Positions 52,031-61,570 of a stretch of DNA of 64,000 bases are shown piece after piece. Within the stretch, counting starts at the first letter, position 1. Each line of letters opens with the position of its first letter. The notes beneath the pieces were generated by a model that searched no databases, was not told the origin of the DNA, and saw only the letters and a list, made by a program, of their open reading frames with translations. This stretch comes from Mucilaginibacter sp. OK283 (lineage in GTDB: Bacteria; Bacteroidota; Bacteroidia; Sphingobacteriales; Sphingobacteriaceae): NCBI RefSeq assembly GCF_900110415.1, contig NZ_FODR01000006.1, forward strand, positions 1-64,000, given 5' to 3'. A program made the position numbers and the translations under genes.

Positions 52031-52096
52031 AAAATAAAATTAGGGATTATTATTTAATGCGGGAGAATAGGAGAGAAAAAATTGCAAAGCGATGTT

Positions 52097-52190
52097 GTCT
52101 GAATCAGAATTTTCAGAATTTAAGAATATCCGGAATTTATTTCAACAGACAGGATTCTGTTAATTTTCAAATTCTGAAAATTCTGATTCA
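52097..52190. repeat. Octamer inverted array (TCAGAATT family)
   Basis: TGAATCAGAATTTTCAGAAT (from about 52099) is repeated inverted as TTCAAATTCTGAAAATTCTG (to about 52190). A short inner pair AACAGA and TTCTGTT lies between. It occupies most of the gap between the cNMP-domain kinase and the LytTR gene; the right arm ends 6 bp before the LytTR stop. Confidence 0.8.
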
Positions 52191-52195
52191 TACAC

Positions 52196-52951
52196 TTACA
52201 CCCACTTGCTCAAAAATACCCCGAAAGCATCCTTATACTGATCGCCAACGGTGATGTTTACCTTGCCAATTTGCAGGGCGTTGCGGGTAATAGAGTTTAT
52301 TTTATCTAACGATACGATGAACGAGCGGTGCACCCGCATAAAGCGTTTTGACGGCAATTTTTCTTCCAGCGATTTTAAACTGGTGAGCGATAGCAATGCT
52401 TTCTCGGTGCCTTGCAGGTATATTTTAACGTAATCTTTCAGGCCCTCTATGTACAGGATATCTTTAAGTGCTATGCGCACCAGTTGGTACTCTATCTTTA
52501 AAAACAGGTAGTCATCCTCAATACGATGTTCTTCGGGAGCAATCATCGCGGCGGGGGCCGGGTTGGCTGATCGTTGTAACAGCTCGGCATAGCTTAATGC
52601 TTTGTTGGCGGCATGCAAAAACTCTTCGTAATTAAAAGGTTTCAACAGGTAATCCAATGCGTCAACTTTATAACCTTCCAACGCAAACTGATTGTAAGCG
52701 GTGGTAAAAATAATGCGCGGTTTGCTGGCGCCGCGGCTATCCAACACTCGGGCCAGCTCGATGCCGTTTAAATTGGGCATTTGTATATCCAGGAAAATAA
52801 GATCCACCTTTTGGTCCTGTAAACCAACCAGTGCTTCAACCGCGCTGCTGTAGCGTCCTGTAAGCTTTAAAAATGGCGTTTGTTCAATAAATGCGCAAAC
52901 CAGCCCAAGGGCCAGGGGCTCATCATCAACGGCTATGCAGTTTAATATCAT
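52196..52951 (-). CDS. LytTR family response regulator
   Basis: This 251-residue protein has a receiver (VDDEPLALGLV, phosphoacceptor Asp in DLIFLDIQMPNLNG near residue 55, Lys in YLLKPFNYEEF) and a C-terminal LytTR DNA-binding domain. The latter has ILYIEGLKDYVKIYLQG and SFIVSLDKINSI. LytTR regulators bind direct-repeat operators in promoters. It follows its cognate sensor with a 4-bp overlap. The nearest target is the TonB-type receptor 345 bp upstream on the opposite strand, which may be its regulon member. Confidence 0.94.
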   Translation of the reverse strand: MILNCIAVDDEPLALGLVCAFIEQTPFLKLTGRYSSAVEALVGLQDQKVDLIFLDIQMPNLNGIELARVLDSRGASKPRIIFTTAYNQFALEGYKVDALDYLLKPFNYEEFLHAANKALSYAELLQRSANPAPAAMIAPEEHRIEDDYLFLKIEYQLVRIALKDILYIEGLKDYVKIYLQGTEKALLSLTSLKSLEEKLPSKRFMRVHRSFIVSLDKINSITRNALQIGKVNITVGDQYKDAFGVFLSKWV

Positions 52952-54024
52952 GACAGGTTGAGTATTAAGTGAACTTTATAGGTATTTGCGGCGACATCTT
53001 CCTTTATATCCAATGTGTATTTTCCGGCATACAACAAATCTAAACGACGCAGGGTATTGGTAAGGCCAATGCCTTTGTTTTCTTCCAGGTTGGGGTTGGC
53101 GTCTTTGTAAATGGAGTTTTCTACCCTTAGTTCCAGCATCTCTGCATTTTGTTCAACGCTGATAAGGATTTCACTGGGCAGCGTGGCGCTGATGCCATGT
53201 TTAAAGGCATTCTCCACAAAAGGTAAAAATATCATAGGGGCAACGGTCATATCATTAACAGCTGGGGGCGAATTAAATGTAACTTTCACCTTATCGGTAA
53301 GCCGTAGTTCCATCAGGCTGATGTAGTCTTTTATAAAGGCTATTTCCTGGCTTAACAGGGCTGTGCCGTGTTGGGTATCATATAACACGTACCGCATCAT
53401 TCGCGAAAGCTGGTGAATGGCTTTGCGTGATGTTTCGGCATTGATATGGGTAAGTGCGTAAATGTTATTGAGGGTATTGAAAAAGAAATGCGGGTTGATC
53501 TGCGCTTTCAGGAACGATAACTCCGAACTGATTTTATCCTGTTCTAAAGTTTCGCGGAGCCTGATATCGGCCTGCCACTTTTGAATAGCCGTAATGCTGG
53601 TGCTGATGCCTAATACCAATGCCATGATAAACACGATTACAAAATCAAAAATATGATTTCTGCCGCCGCCCTGTTTTGGCGGCCTGCTGTGTTTGTGCGT
53701 AGCTGCATCCATTAATTGGTGCATATTTAAAGCACTGTCGAAAAGATTGTTTAAAAAATATATGGCAATTATTAACCCAATGATAATCAGGAAGTACATT
53801 CCGGTACGGTTTTTTAATAGGTATACCGGCACAAGTACAATAGAATTGATATAGAAAGCAACCACCAGCACAATAATAACCAAAGCCTGTTTTACCCAGA
53901 ATTGATAAGGTAATACAATGTTCCAGGTAAGCGGCTGGTATAAAAGCAGCGCAAAAACCAGTACGGCCCATATTAATACATGAATTAGGATAGTAATCGT
54001 AGTGCTTTTTGATTTGAGGCTCAT
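52948..54024 (-). CDS. LytS-type sensor histidine kinase
   Basis: This 358-residue kinase has four N-terminal helices (ITILIHVLIWAVLVFALLL, FWVKQALVIIVLVVAFYI, YFLIIIGLIIAIYFLNNLF, FVIVFIMALVLGISTSI). A short linker precedes the His_kinase domain (SFLKAQINPHFFFNTLNNIYAL), where the phospho-His lies in NPHF, and a HATPase-like end (FLPFVENAFKHGI, NKGIGLTNTLRRLDLLY). It lacks a large sensor domain, so the membrane segments probably sense envelope state. The regulator gene overlaps its end by 4 bp. Confidence 0.92.
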   Translation of the reverse strand: MSLKSKSTTITILIHVLIWAVLVFALLLYQPLTWNIVLPYQFWVKQALVIIVLVVAFYINSIVLVPVYLLKNRTGMYFLIIIGLIIAIYFLNNLFDSALNMHQLMDAATHKHSRPPKQGGGRNHIFDFVIVFIMALVLGISTSITAIQKWQADIRLRETLEQDKISSELSFLKAQINPHFFFNTLNNIYALTHINAETSRKAIHQLSRMMRYVLYDTQHGTALLSQEIAFIKDYISLMELRLTDKVKVTFNSPPAVNDMTVAPMIFLPFVENAFKHGISATLPSEILISVEQNAEMLELRVENSIYKDANPNLEENKGIGLTNTLRRLDLLYAGKYTLDIKEDVAANTYKVHLILNLS

Positions 54025-54035
54025 TGCTGGTTATA

Positions 54036-54114
54036 ATCAGAAGTCAAGATACGAGAATCAGGACTATTTATGTTTTTTATTTTTCGACAGAAAATCTTGA
54101 CCTGAAGATTCTCG
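54036..54114. repeat. Degenerate octamer inverted pair
   Basis: AGTCAAGATACGAGAATCAG (54041) has a diverged inverted partner CTTGACCTGAAGATTCTCG (to 54113). It resembles the other arrays but is weaker. It is directly upstream of the LytS-type kinase. The remaining sequence to 54368 is unique and AT-rich. Confidence 0.5.
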
Positions 54115-54316
54115 ATGGCGGTTTAATAACTGTTCAATATTACTAAACCAATTGGCTATCAATCAAGCATAATCGCCTAAGAGGCATAACTCGCCGACAA
54201 ATGGCCAAAATTAACCGTTAAATAGTGTTATTGGAGTTTAAGGGGGCAAATACATGGGTTTATAGGTAAAAAGCATGCCTTCGTCTACGTTTGTAGTGCC
54301 CCTGTCTATTGCTTTT

Positions 54317-54345
54317 TTGGGGGTGATGCCGATGTTATTGCTTTG
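54317..54345 (+). promoter_or_regulatory. Candidate promoter of the TonB receptor gene
   Basis: TTG at 54317-54319 lies 18 bp before TTGCTTTG at 54338-54345, which fits the Bacteroidota -33/-7 pattern with one mismatch. The receptor ATG follows at 54369. Motif only. Confidence 0.35.
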
Positions 54346-54368
54346 TGTTGTAAATAAGCCGCAACAGG

Positions 54369-57218
54369 ATGAAACTCAAATCTACATATCTGATAATCGC
54401 AGCATTGCTGTTTAGCCTCACAACCTTTGCCCAAACGGGCAGGCAGGTCAGGGGAACGGTCACCGACTCAACCGGGGTAACCTTACCGGGTACTACTGTT
54501 AAATTACTAACCGGTACCGATAGCACCAAAGTAATTACCGATAGTAAAGGTGCATTTACCTTTGACGATGTAAAAACAAACCAGTTTAGCCTGGTTTTAA
54601 ACTCGATAGGTTACCAGGGGCTGCGCCGTCGTTTTGTGTTGGATAATGCCAGTACTCCTGTGTTGTTAAAGCCCATTATTCTTAAAAATGATACCTATAT
54701 GCTTAACACGGTTACCATATCTGATGTTAACCCGGTAAAGCTTAAGGAGGATACGGTTGAATTTAATACCGCTGCTTACCCGGTTCGTGATAATGCCCCT
54801 GTGGAGGATGTAATTAAAAAATTGCCTGGTGTTGATGTTGATAAAGATGGCAATATTACCGCCCAAGGTAAAAGTGTAACCAAAGTAAGAGTAAATGGTA
54901 AAGATTTTTTTGGTGGCGACGTAAAATCAGCCACCAAAAACCTGCCCGCTGATATTGTACAAAACATCCAGATTATTGATGATTACGGCGATCAGGCCAA
55001 CCTTACCGGTGTAAAAAGCGGCGAGCCTGACAAGATCCTTAACATCACCATAAAACAGAGTAAAAATTACGGGTATTTTGGCCAGGCCAGCGTGGGCGGG
55101 GGCAGGGATGCTATTCCCGGTATCTCCAACAGCCAGGAGGGGAACAGGTATGTGGCATCGGCAAATATGTTCAAATTTAACGGCGATCAGCAACTGGCCT
55201 TTTTGGGCAATCTAAATAATACCAATACCAACCTGTTTACCTTTAACGGCGGCGGCCCCAGAGGCGGCGGCCCGGGTGGTCCTCCGGGTGGTAATAGCAG
55301 CAATACTAACGGTATCACTACAGCACGGTCATTTGGCCTTAACTACCGCGATAGCTGGGGCAAAAAAGTTACCGCTTATGGCAGCTATAGCTTTGCCGAT
55401 AATTCGGTATATACCATCAACAAAACCATTCAAAACAATATATCTACATCAAACCCAAGCACCAATACCAATAACAACACCCAAAACGACGAAAAGCTGA
55501 ACCATCGTTTCAACTTCAATATCGAAATTAAGCCCGATACCGTTAATTATATTAAAATTACACCATCGTTTGCTTATGCAAAAGTAACTACCACACAGTT
55601 AGGCAGTAGTTTGTTGGTTAATAACTCCCAAACCATATCCAATTATAATTTTGATACCTACAGTAACCAAACCGAACCAAATTATGGGGCCAATGTGTTA
55701 TTTAACCACCGTTTTGCCCGTAAAGGCCGCAATTTTAGCGTAAATGTTGGTGCCGGATCATACAAGATCAATAAATACCAAAACCCGGTTTATACCTATT
55801 TAGATGGTGCTGCAAACGCGCCGCTCAATCAGTTTATTAATACCAACAGCCGTACTGATAGTTTGGGTACAAGCGTATCGTTTTTGGAGCCGGTGAGTAA
55901 AAAAGGGTATCTTGAATTAACATATGCTTATCATTACGCCTATACTACGGCTGATAAACGGACAGATACCCTCAGCCTTGATGGCGTAACCAAAGATTAT
56001 TATGGCTTGCTGAGCAATAATTATAACTCCACGTTTATTACCAATCGTTTTGGCTTAAACTATCGTTTTATCGATAAAAAGTATAACTACACCTTAGGTT
56101 TGGTAGCACAACCAACCATACTGCGCGGGCAATCATTAACTAACGGTGCTTCGCCAACAGATAGCCATACATTTAACTTAGCACCTAATGCCAGGTTCAT
56201 TTACAACTTCTCGCGTAATCAGTCGTTAAGCTTAAACTATAACGGGGTGAGCAACCAGCCAACCTATACCGAGTTGCAACCTGTTACCGATTTCAGCAAT
56301 GCATCGTACCCGGTTCAAGGTAACCCCGATTTAAAGCCAGAGTTTAATAACAACCTATCCATCAGGTACAACAAGTTTAATTTCGAGAGTGGGAATGTGT
56401 TTTTCAGTAATTTATCTTTCACCACTACCGATAATAAGATAGTAGCCAACACTATCAATTACCCTAAAACATACACGCCAAACAGCAAACTGGCCGGAAG
56501 TATTTTAACCCAGTATTTGAATGCCGATGGATTTTACTCGGCACAGGGTTTTTACGTATTTGCCAAACCCTGGGAAAAAAGAAAATATAATTTATTCTTT
56601 ATAGGCAACGTTGCCTACAATAATAACATCTCTTATATAAGTAATGTCGATTCGACAAGTTATGCCATGACAACCGAGAAAAATATAGCTAAAAACCTGG
56701 TGCTCTCGCAAGGCGTCAGATTCCGGTTGAGTATTACTGATGTTGTAGATGCCGAGGCCAGCACAACCTACGCGGTAAATAAGTCGAATAATTCGATTAC
56801 TACGGCCAACATCAACAATAATTTCAGCTCGCTTAACCTGAGCATCAACGGCAAAAACTATTTATGGAAGGATTGGACAGTAAGTTACGATTACTCCAAG
56901 ATGTTTTATTACGGCTATAAAGGAGCAACCAACCCCAATATATTAAATACCTATGTTGAGCGCAGGTTTTTAAAAGGAAATGCAGGTACTATCCGCCTTT
57001 CGGCAATGGATGTGTTTAATCAAAATACGGGTTACACCAGTACGCAAAGTGGTAGCTATGTAACCCAAACCAGCAGCAACAGGCTGGGTAGGTATTATTT
57101 GTTAAGTTTTACACTTAAGCTACAGAAATTTGCAGGTAAGAAACCAACAATGGGGCCCGGTGGTATGGGCGGCCCTGGCCCTGGTGGCCCCCCTCCGGGT
57201 GGCGGTGGCCCGTTTTAA
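54369..57218 (+). CDS. TonB-dependent receptor-like outer membrane protein with Gly/Pro-rich tail
   Basis: This 949-residue protein has signal peptide MKLKSTYLIIAALLFSLTTFAQ. It continues with a carboxypeptidase-like domain (VRGTVTDSTGVTLPGTTVKLL, about 27-105), a plug (DNAPVEDVIKKLPGVDVDKDG, VTKVRVNGKDFFGGDVKSA, about 145-225) and a long beta-barrel with a loop rich in Gly-Pro (GGGPRGGGPGGPPGGN). The C-terminus is an extreme Gly/Pro/Met tail (about 20 residues), which is not the usual aromatic end of a barrel, so it may be a surface or periplasmic extension. No SusD partner is adjacent. It is divergent from a LytS/LytTR pair that may control it. Confidence 0.88.
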   Translation: MKLKSTYLIIAALLFSLTTFAQTGRQVRGTVTDSTGVTLPGTTVKLLTGTDSTKVITDSKGAFTFDDVKTNQFSLVLNSIGYQGLRRRFVLDNASTPVLLKPIILKNDTYMLNTVTISDVNPVKLKEDTVEFNTAAYPVRDNAPVEDVIKKLPGVDVDKDGNITAQGKSVTKVRVNGKDFFGGDVKSATKNLPADIVQNIQIIDDYGDQANLTGVKSGEPDKILNITIKQSKNYGYFGQASVGGGRDAIPGISNSQEGNRYVASANMFKFNGDQQLAFLGNLNNTNTNLFTFNGGGPRGGGPGGPPGGNSSNTNGITTARSFGLNYRDSWGKKVTAYGSYSFADNSVYTINKTIQNNISTSNPSTNTNNNTQNDEKLNHRFNFNIEIKPDTVNYIKITPSFAYAKVTTTQLGSSLLVNNSQTISNYNFDTYSNQTEPNYGANVLFNHRFARKGRNFSVNVGAGSYKINKYQNPVYTYLDGAANAPLNQFINTNSRTDSLGTSVSFLEPVSKKGYLELTYAYHYAYTTADKRTDTLSLDGVTKDYYGLLSNNYNSTFITNRFGLNYRFIDKKYNYTLGLVAQPTILRGQSLTNGASPTDSHTFNLAPNARFIYNFSRNQSLSLNYNGVSNQPTYTELQPVTDFSNASYPVQGNPDLKPEFNNNLSIRYNKFNFESGNVFFSNLSFTTTDNKIVANTINYPKTYTPNSKLAGSILTQYLNADGFYSAQGFYVFAKPWEKRKYNLFFIGNVAYNNNISYISNVDSTSYAMTTEKNIAKNLVLSQGVRFRLSITDVVDAEASTTYAVNKSNNSITTANINNNFSSLNLSINGKNYLWKDWTVSYDYSKMFYYGYKGATNPNILNTYVERRFLKGNAGTIRLSAMDVFNQNTGYTSTQSGSYVTQTSSNRLGRYYLLSFTLKLQKFAGKKPTMGPGGMGGPGPGGPPPGGGGPF

Positions 57219-57338
57219 TGAGGGAGAAAGTCTGAAACGATATTTAAAATCTGGCTATCCCTGAGAAAGATGGCAAGCAATGATCATACGCGAGGTTGAT
57301 CTGGATTTAGTTGATGTTATTGGTTTAAGCCATAACAC

Positions 57339-57373
57339 AGCGTCCCGGGGGTGAGATACCGGGACGCTTTTTT
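57339..57373 (+). terminator. Terminator with conserved-loop hairpin
   Basis: AGCGTCCCGG pairs with CCGGGACGCT (10 bp) around loop GGGTGAGATA, then six T. It ends the TonB receptor transcript; the convergent gene stops at 57377. The loop matches that of the hairpin at 42789. Confidence 0.85.
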
Positions 57374-57376
57374 GAT

Positions 57377-58627
57377 TTAAAACTCGTAATTAATGCCCGC
57401 TTTAATGCTGTTTGCATTTATAGTATAATTTTTGCTATTGGTAATAGCCGCGGGAGTGGAATAAGAAACATATATGTCCACTTTTTTACCTAAAGTTACA
57501 CCCAGCTTGATAGGGAAACTGATTAGTCCCGAACTTAGAGAAAGGTAGTTGTACGTAGTTGTTTGAAGATGGCTGTTGTAGATAGAATTGCCCGTGGTTT
57601 TTACGAAAGTATAGGATATACCGGCGTCGATAAAGAATTTAAAATTGTTGGTGTTATAAATGTTGTATATCACCTGCGGATTAACAATAACTAAAAATTC
57701 CTTTACATTAAAATCAGATTTTGGTATATCCGGCTGGTTAAAATAGAGATCTACAGAGTTCTTATACGCTGCCCCGGTAACCATTATTTCGCCACGTACA
57801 ATGAGTTTGCCAACACTTGGATTTGGATATAAATTTACACCTGCTGACACTGCGGGGTACACAGATGTTGTATTTTTTGCGTTGTAAAATTTGGTGCCCT
57901 GGCTGGTACCCGGACTGGTTGTAAACAGGGTAGCATTAACACCCACGCCGGCAAAAAATTTCCACGCCGATTTACCACCATACGTTTTTTTATCAACAGT
58001 AATATTGTTGAGTTTTTGGGAAATGCTTTTTAGGTCGGGTAAACTATAAGTAGCATTTTCTATTTCGCTTTTTAATTTCTCCGATGTCGGGTTATATTTA
58101 ATAGCCAGGTCATACAGTTGCGGTATGTAAATATTTTCGCTCCGGGTTTGTACGCCGTGATCTGGCAAATAATAAATCCGGTAAACAAGTTCCTTAACCT
58201 GGCTGGTTTTGTTATCGCCAATAAAAAACCTCGTCTTTTTGGCATCAATGTATGAATACAAGGTTACATTTGGGCCATTTTGCTCCACCCTTAAAAATAC
58301 CACATCCTGCTTTCTGGTTGAATCAACTCCTGTTTGCAATTTTGAAGTATTGGTTTCATCCATACTGATCTCGCCGGAGTACCGCTGATAAATAGATGAA
58401 TTAAGCAATTCAAAATAGCTTATATCATTTACCGTATAGTTTTTAACGCCTGCAGTGCTTTTAAATTCGATGCTTTTGGGGTTGCCAAACCATTCTTTCT
58501 GGTTTATTTCACCGCGTAAAGTATCACCCTTTAGGGTAACAATGTAGCCTGGCTTATAATTGCTTTGCGCAAACGTTAAAGCAGGTAGCAACGTTAATGC
58601 TGCTGCTATTGAAAATAAAGTTTTCAT
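57377..58627 (-). CDS. Secreted beta-barrel-like protein, paralogue A
   Basis: This 416-residue protein has signal peptide MKTLFSIAAALTLLPALTFAQ. It continues with SNYKPGYIVTLKGDTLRGEI, several beta segments, and a C-terminal half with outer-membrane barrel pattern (FFAGVGVNATLFTTSPG, VYPAVSAGVNLYPNPSVGKL, and the end SIKAGINYEF). The last residue is Phe, as in many outer-membrane barrels. I do not recognise a named family. It is a tandem paralogue of the next gene (19-bp gap); both share the N-terminal motif NYKPGY(I/V)VTLKGDTLRG and a similar layout. Confidence 0.75.
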   Translation of the reverse strand: MKTLFSIAAALTLLPALTFAQSNYKPGYIVTLKGDTLRGEINQKEWFGNPKSIEFKSTAGVKNYTVNDISYFELLNSSIYQRYSGEISMDETNTSKLQTGVDSTRKQDVVFLRVEQNGPNVTLYSYIDAKKTRFFIGDNKTSQVKELVYRIYYLPDHGVQTRSENIYIPQLYDLAIKYNPTSEKLKSEIENATYSLPDLKSISQKLNNITVDKKTYGGKSAWKFFAGVGVNATLFTTSPGTSQGTKFYNAKNTTSVYPAVSAGVNLYPNPSVGKLIVRGEIMVTGAAYKNSVDLYFNQPDIPKSDFNVKEFLVIVNPQVIYNIYNTNNFKFFIDAGISYTFVKTTGNSIYNSHLQTTTYNYLSLSSGLISFPIKLGVTLGKKVDIYVSYSTPAAITNSKNYTINANSIKAGINYEF

Positions 58628-58646
58628 TGCGATAGAGGTTTAGTTT

Positions 58647-59873
58647 TTAATTAAAATAGTAGTTTAAGGCTATTTGAACAGCACTTACCTGCATGTAATT
58701 TGTGTTATCCTTGGTAAAGATCGCATTCGGTATATATCCTGCTGTGATGTCGAATTTTTTACCAATCACCGCACCGATATTTATGGGGTATGATATCCAA
58801 TTTGATTGTAACAGATAGCCATCTGTAACGGTTGTTTTACCTGCACCTGAATAGGTATATTTGTTACCACTGTAAGCTGATATATTAAATGCGGCACCGG
58901 CAGCGGCGTAAAATTTAAAGTCATTTGTATTGTAAAAATTATACAGGATTTGTGGTATCAGCGATATATTATTTTGAGTTAGCGAATAAGTAGAGCCGCC
59001 GGTTTGATTTCCTTTAAACTTATTACTGGTATAAGCAAGCTGCGCCCTGAATATCAGTTTTCCGGTACTGGGGTTAGCCAATACATTTATTCCGACAGCA
59101 ATGCGCGGGAATATTGATGAGGCTGATTTGCTGTCAAATTCTTTAAATGCGTCGATGCCTGATGTAATGTTGCCAAAGTTTACACCCGCCGAAGCAAAAA
59201 ATTGGGTGCTTTTACTGCCATCGGTTAATGTTGCGTCTTGTTTCGCATTAGTTTTATTGATAAATCGTGCTATTTCGATTAGGTCATCCGCATTATAGTC
59301 GGCCTTTTCAATAATGGTTTTGGTGTTGTTGGAGCCGTTGTACTTTTCCGATAACAGGAATAGTTGTTGTTTATATGCATCTTCGTTTATGGTTTTTCCA
59401 TCATTCTTATAAACCCTGTAAACCAGTTCCGTTGGCTGAGCATCGCCACTTCCGCTAACAAAGTAATGATTCTTTAAATCGTCGGCATATTCAAATAAAG
59501 TAATATTGGCTCCTTTTTGGATGATCTTTAAAAACACCGAATCAGTTTTGGTATCCGTGTTTCGGCCGTTTGAAAGGCTGGATATTTTGGTTGGATCGAC
59601 GTTTAGTAAGCCAATATATCTTTGATATGCTTCTGAATTTGTAGCTGCAAACGAAGTGATATCACTAACACCAAGGTAGCGGGGGGGAGTATCATTTGTC
59701 GATGTTTTAAAACTAACCTTTCGTGGGTTAACAGCCCATTCTTTAATGTTGATGAAGCCGCGTAAAGTATCGCCTTTAAGCGTAACAACATAACCTGGTT
59801 TGTAATTGCTTTGCGCAACAGAAAATAAAGGCAATATTAATGCCGGAAGCAGCAGTTTGTAATAAGGTTTCAT
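58647..59873 (-). CDS. Secreted beta-barrel-like protein, paralogue B
   Basis: This 408-residue protein has signal peptide MKPYYKLLLPALILPLFSVAQ. It shares SNYKPGYVVTLKGDTLRGFI with paralogue A, then an acidic/charged middle (NGSNNTKTIIEKADYNADDLIEI) and the barrel-like end (ASAGVNFGNITSGID, VGINVLANPSTGKLIFRAQL, SAVQIALNYYF). It probably makes an outer-membrane barrel of 8-12 strands, with unknown ligand. The paralogue pair is transcribed together. It lies upstream of the paralogue and divergent from the AraC gene (160 bp apart). Confidence 0.75.
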   Translation of the reverse strand: MKPYYKLLLPALILPLFSVAQSNYKPGYVVTLKGDTLRGFINIKEWAVNPRKVSFKTSTNDTPPRYLGVSDITSFAATNSEAYQRYIGLLNVDPTKISSLSNGRNTDTKTDSVFLKIIQKGANITLFEYADDLKNHYFVSGSGDAQPTELVYRVYKNDGKTINEDAYKQQLFLLSEKYNGSNNTKTIIEKADYNADDLIEIARFINKTNAKQDATLTDGSKSTQFFASAGVNFGNITSGIDAFKEFDSKSASSIFPRIAVGINVLANPSTGKLIFRAQLAYTSNKFKGNQTGGSTYSLTQNNISLIPQILYNFYNTNDFKFYAAAGAAFNISAYSGNKYTYSGAGKTTVTDGYLLQSNWISYPINIGAVIGKKFDITAGYIPNAIFTKDNTNYMQVSAVQIALNYYFN

Positions 59874-60033
59874 TAGGAAATAATTGGATTTAATCTGGCA
59901 GCAAGATATAAAAATATATCACTTAAAAGAAAATGTGACGTGTCGTTTTTTTAGTGGCGTAAAAAAAGTGCGACAATCAGCTATTTTTACAATTATTGGC
60001 TATATTTATCGCATCAATTGTAAAATAAGCTGA

Positions 60034-60906
60034 ATGAAACCGCAGTTACTAAAAGTTTCTTCGGGCCCTGCACACTCGTTTAGTGTGCGGCACGATGTAT
60101 TGCCCGATATTAACAACCGCTGGCATTGCCACCCCGAACTGGAACTGATTTACCTGAAGAAAGGCAGCGGTACACAGTTTATTGGCGATAGTATTAAACA
60201 ATTCAAATCGGGCGACATGGTGTTGGTTGGCCCCAACCTGCCGCACTACTGGCGTTTTGACGATTTGTATTTTAACTCCGCTGAAAATAAAGGGGTAGAG
60301 GTTTTTGTAGTACACTTTTGCGAAAACTTTTGGGGCGAGCAATTTTTGCAATTGCCAGAGAATAAATTGATCAAAGTATTGTTCGAAAAATCAAAACGCG
60401 GGTTGCAGATTACCGGGGCAGCAAAAGAAAAAGTAGCCGCCCAGATGGCAGCCATGCCAGGTACCGATGGCGCCGAGAGGATTATCATGCTGCTAAAGGC
60501 ACTAAATGCTATTGCCACCAGCGCGGCATCGAGTTACATGGCTTCCATTGGTTTTAAATACGATCATAATGATTCAGAGAACGACCGGCTAAACAATATT
60601 TATGAATATTCGATGCAGAATTTCAGGAAAAAGATTTACCTGGATGAGATTGCCGAGATAGCGGGTGTAAGTTCCAACTCGTTTTGCCGGTACTTTAAAT
60701 CAAAAACCCGCAAAACCTTCTCGCAGTTTATCATCGAAATAAAAGTTGGCCACGCCTGTAAATTACTGATAGAAGATAAGTTGAACATTAAACAGCTATG
60801 TTACGATAGCGGGTTCAATAACTTTTCAACCTTTCACAAACATTTTAAGCTGGTGACCGGCAAAAGCCCGCTGATGTACCAGAAGGAGTTTATTAAGAAT
60901 TCGTAA
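60034..60906 (+). CDS. AraC family transcriptional regulator
   Basis: This 290-residue regulator has an N-terminal cupin-like ligand-binding domain (NRWHCHPELELIYLKKGSG, FKSGDMVLVGPNLPHYW) and a C-terminal double helix-turn-helix (IYLDEIAEIAGVSSNSFCRYF, CYDSGFNNFSTFHKHFKLVTG, SPLMYQKEF). The family usually activates carbohydrate genes on sugar binding. It lies just before the mutarotase-fucosidase-dehydratase genes on the same strand and is their likely local regulator. A palindromic element of about 200 bp separates it from them, so it may have its own transcript. Confidence 0.92.
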   Translation: MKPQLLKVSSGPAHSFSVRHDVLPDINNRWHCHPELELIYLKKGSGTQFIGDSIKQFKSGDMVLVGPNLPHYWRFDDLYFNSAENKGVEVFVVHFCENFWGEQFLQLPENKLIKVLFEKSKRGLQITGAAKEKVAAQMAAMPGTDGAERIIMLLKALNAIATSAASSYMASIGFKYDHNDSENDRLNNIYEYSMQNFRKKIYLDEIAEIAGVSSNSFCRYFKSKTRKTFSQFIIEIKVGHACKLLIEDKLNIKQLCYDSGFNNFSTFHKHFKLVTGKSPLMYQKEFIKNS

Positions 60907-61101
60907 GCCCCCTCTATATCTCCCCGGTAGGGAGACTTTTGATCTTCGTCTTTTTTTTAGCTATCTCTCCCCTTGCCACAAAGGACTGAATGCATGGTAA
61001 GAACAGCGTAATGATTAAACTCCGGCTAAATCCTTCCCATTAGATAGGATTTTAACAAATAGTCAGGTAAAATCTCCTGTACCGGATTTAGAGAGGGGGC
61101 T
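60906..61101. repeat. GCCCCCTCTAAATCTCCCC palindromic element, copy 2
   Basis: AGCCCCCTCT at 60906-60915, starting within the AraC stop codon, has an exact inverted partner AGAGGGGGCT at 61092-61101. The left arm continues ATATCTCCCCGGTAGGGAG. The element fills most of the 303-bp gap between AraC and the mutarotase. Confidence 0.8.
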
Positions 61102-61209
61102 GCTCTGTATATGCCAAAAAAGCTGAATGTTTTAACCATTTTATACCAACTATTTACCTGTAAACTTTATTTCTTTGTATAACCGATATACTACTTTTTA
61201 AATCTATTT

Positions 61210-61542
61210 ATGGCCCACCGCTATTGTTTAACGCTTGATTTGGTTGACGATGCCAAGCTGATTGCCGAATACGAAAAATACCACCAGGCTATCTGGCCCG
61301 AGATTCATCAAAGTATTACCGATTACGGCATCACCAACATGGAAATTTACCGTTTTGATGTGCGCCTGTTTATGATCATGGAAACCGACGATACTTTCAG
61401 TTTCGAAAAAAAGTCGGCTGCCGATGCTGCTAATCCAAAAGTGCTGGAATGGGAAAACCTGATGTGGAAATATCAGCAGGCTGTTAAAGGGGCCCAAAAA
61501 GGCGAAAAATGGGTTTTAATGGATAAAATATTTCAGCTATAA
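61210..61542 (+). CDS. L-rhamnose mutarotase family protein (RhaM-like)
   Basis: This 110-residue protein has the RhaM layout: RYCLTLDLVDDAKLIAEYEKYH at the start, AIWPEIHQSI, ITNMEIYRFDVRLFMIMETDD, and a C-terminal WVLMDKIFQL. These enzymes interconvert alpha and beta anomers of L-rhamnose or L-fucose. Because a fucosidase gene follows 28 bp later, L-fucose is the more likely substrate here. It has no signal peptide, so it acts in the cytoplasm. It is the first gene of a short sugar operon. Confidence 0.9.
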   Translation: MAHRYCLTLDLVDDAKLIAEYEKYHQAIWPEIHQSITDYGITNMEIYRFDVRLFMIMETDDTFSFEKKSAADAANPKVLEWENLMWKYQQAVKGAQKGEKWVLMDKIFQL

Positions 61543-61570
61543 ATAACCTGTCAACTAAATTATAAACCTC

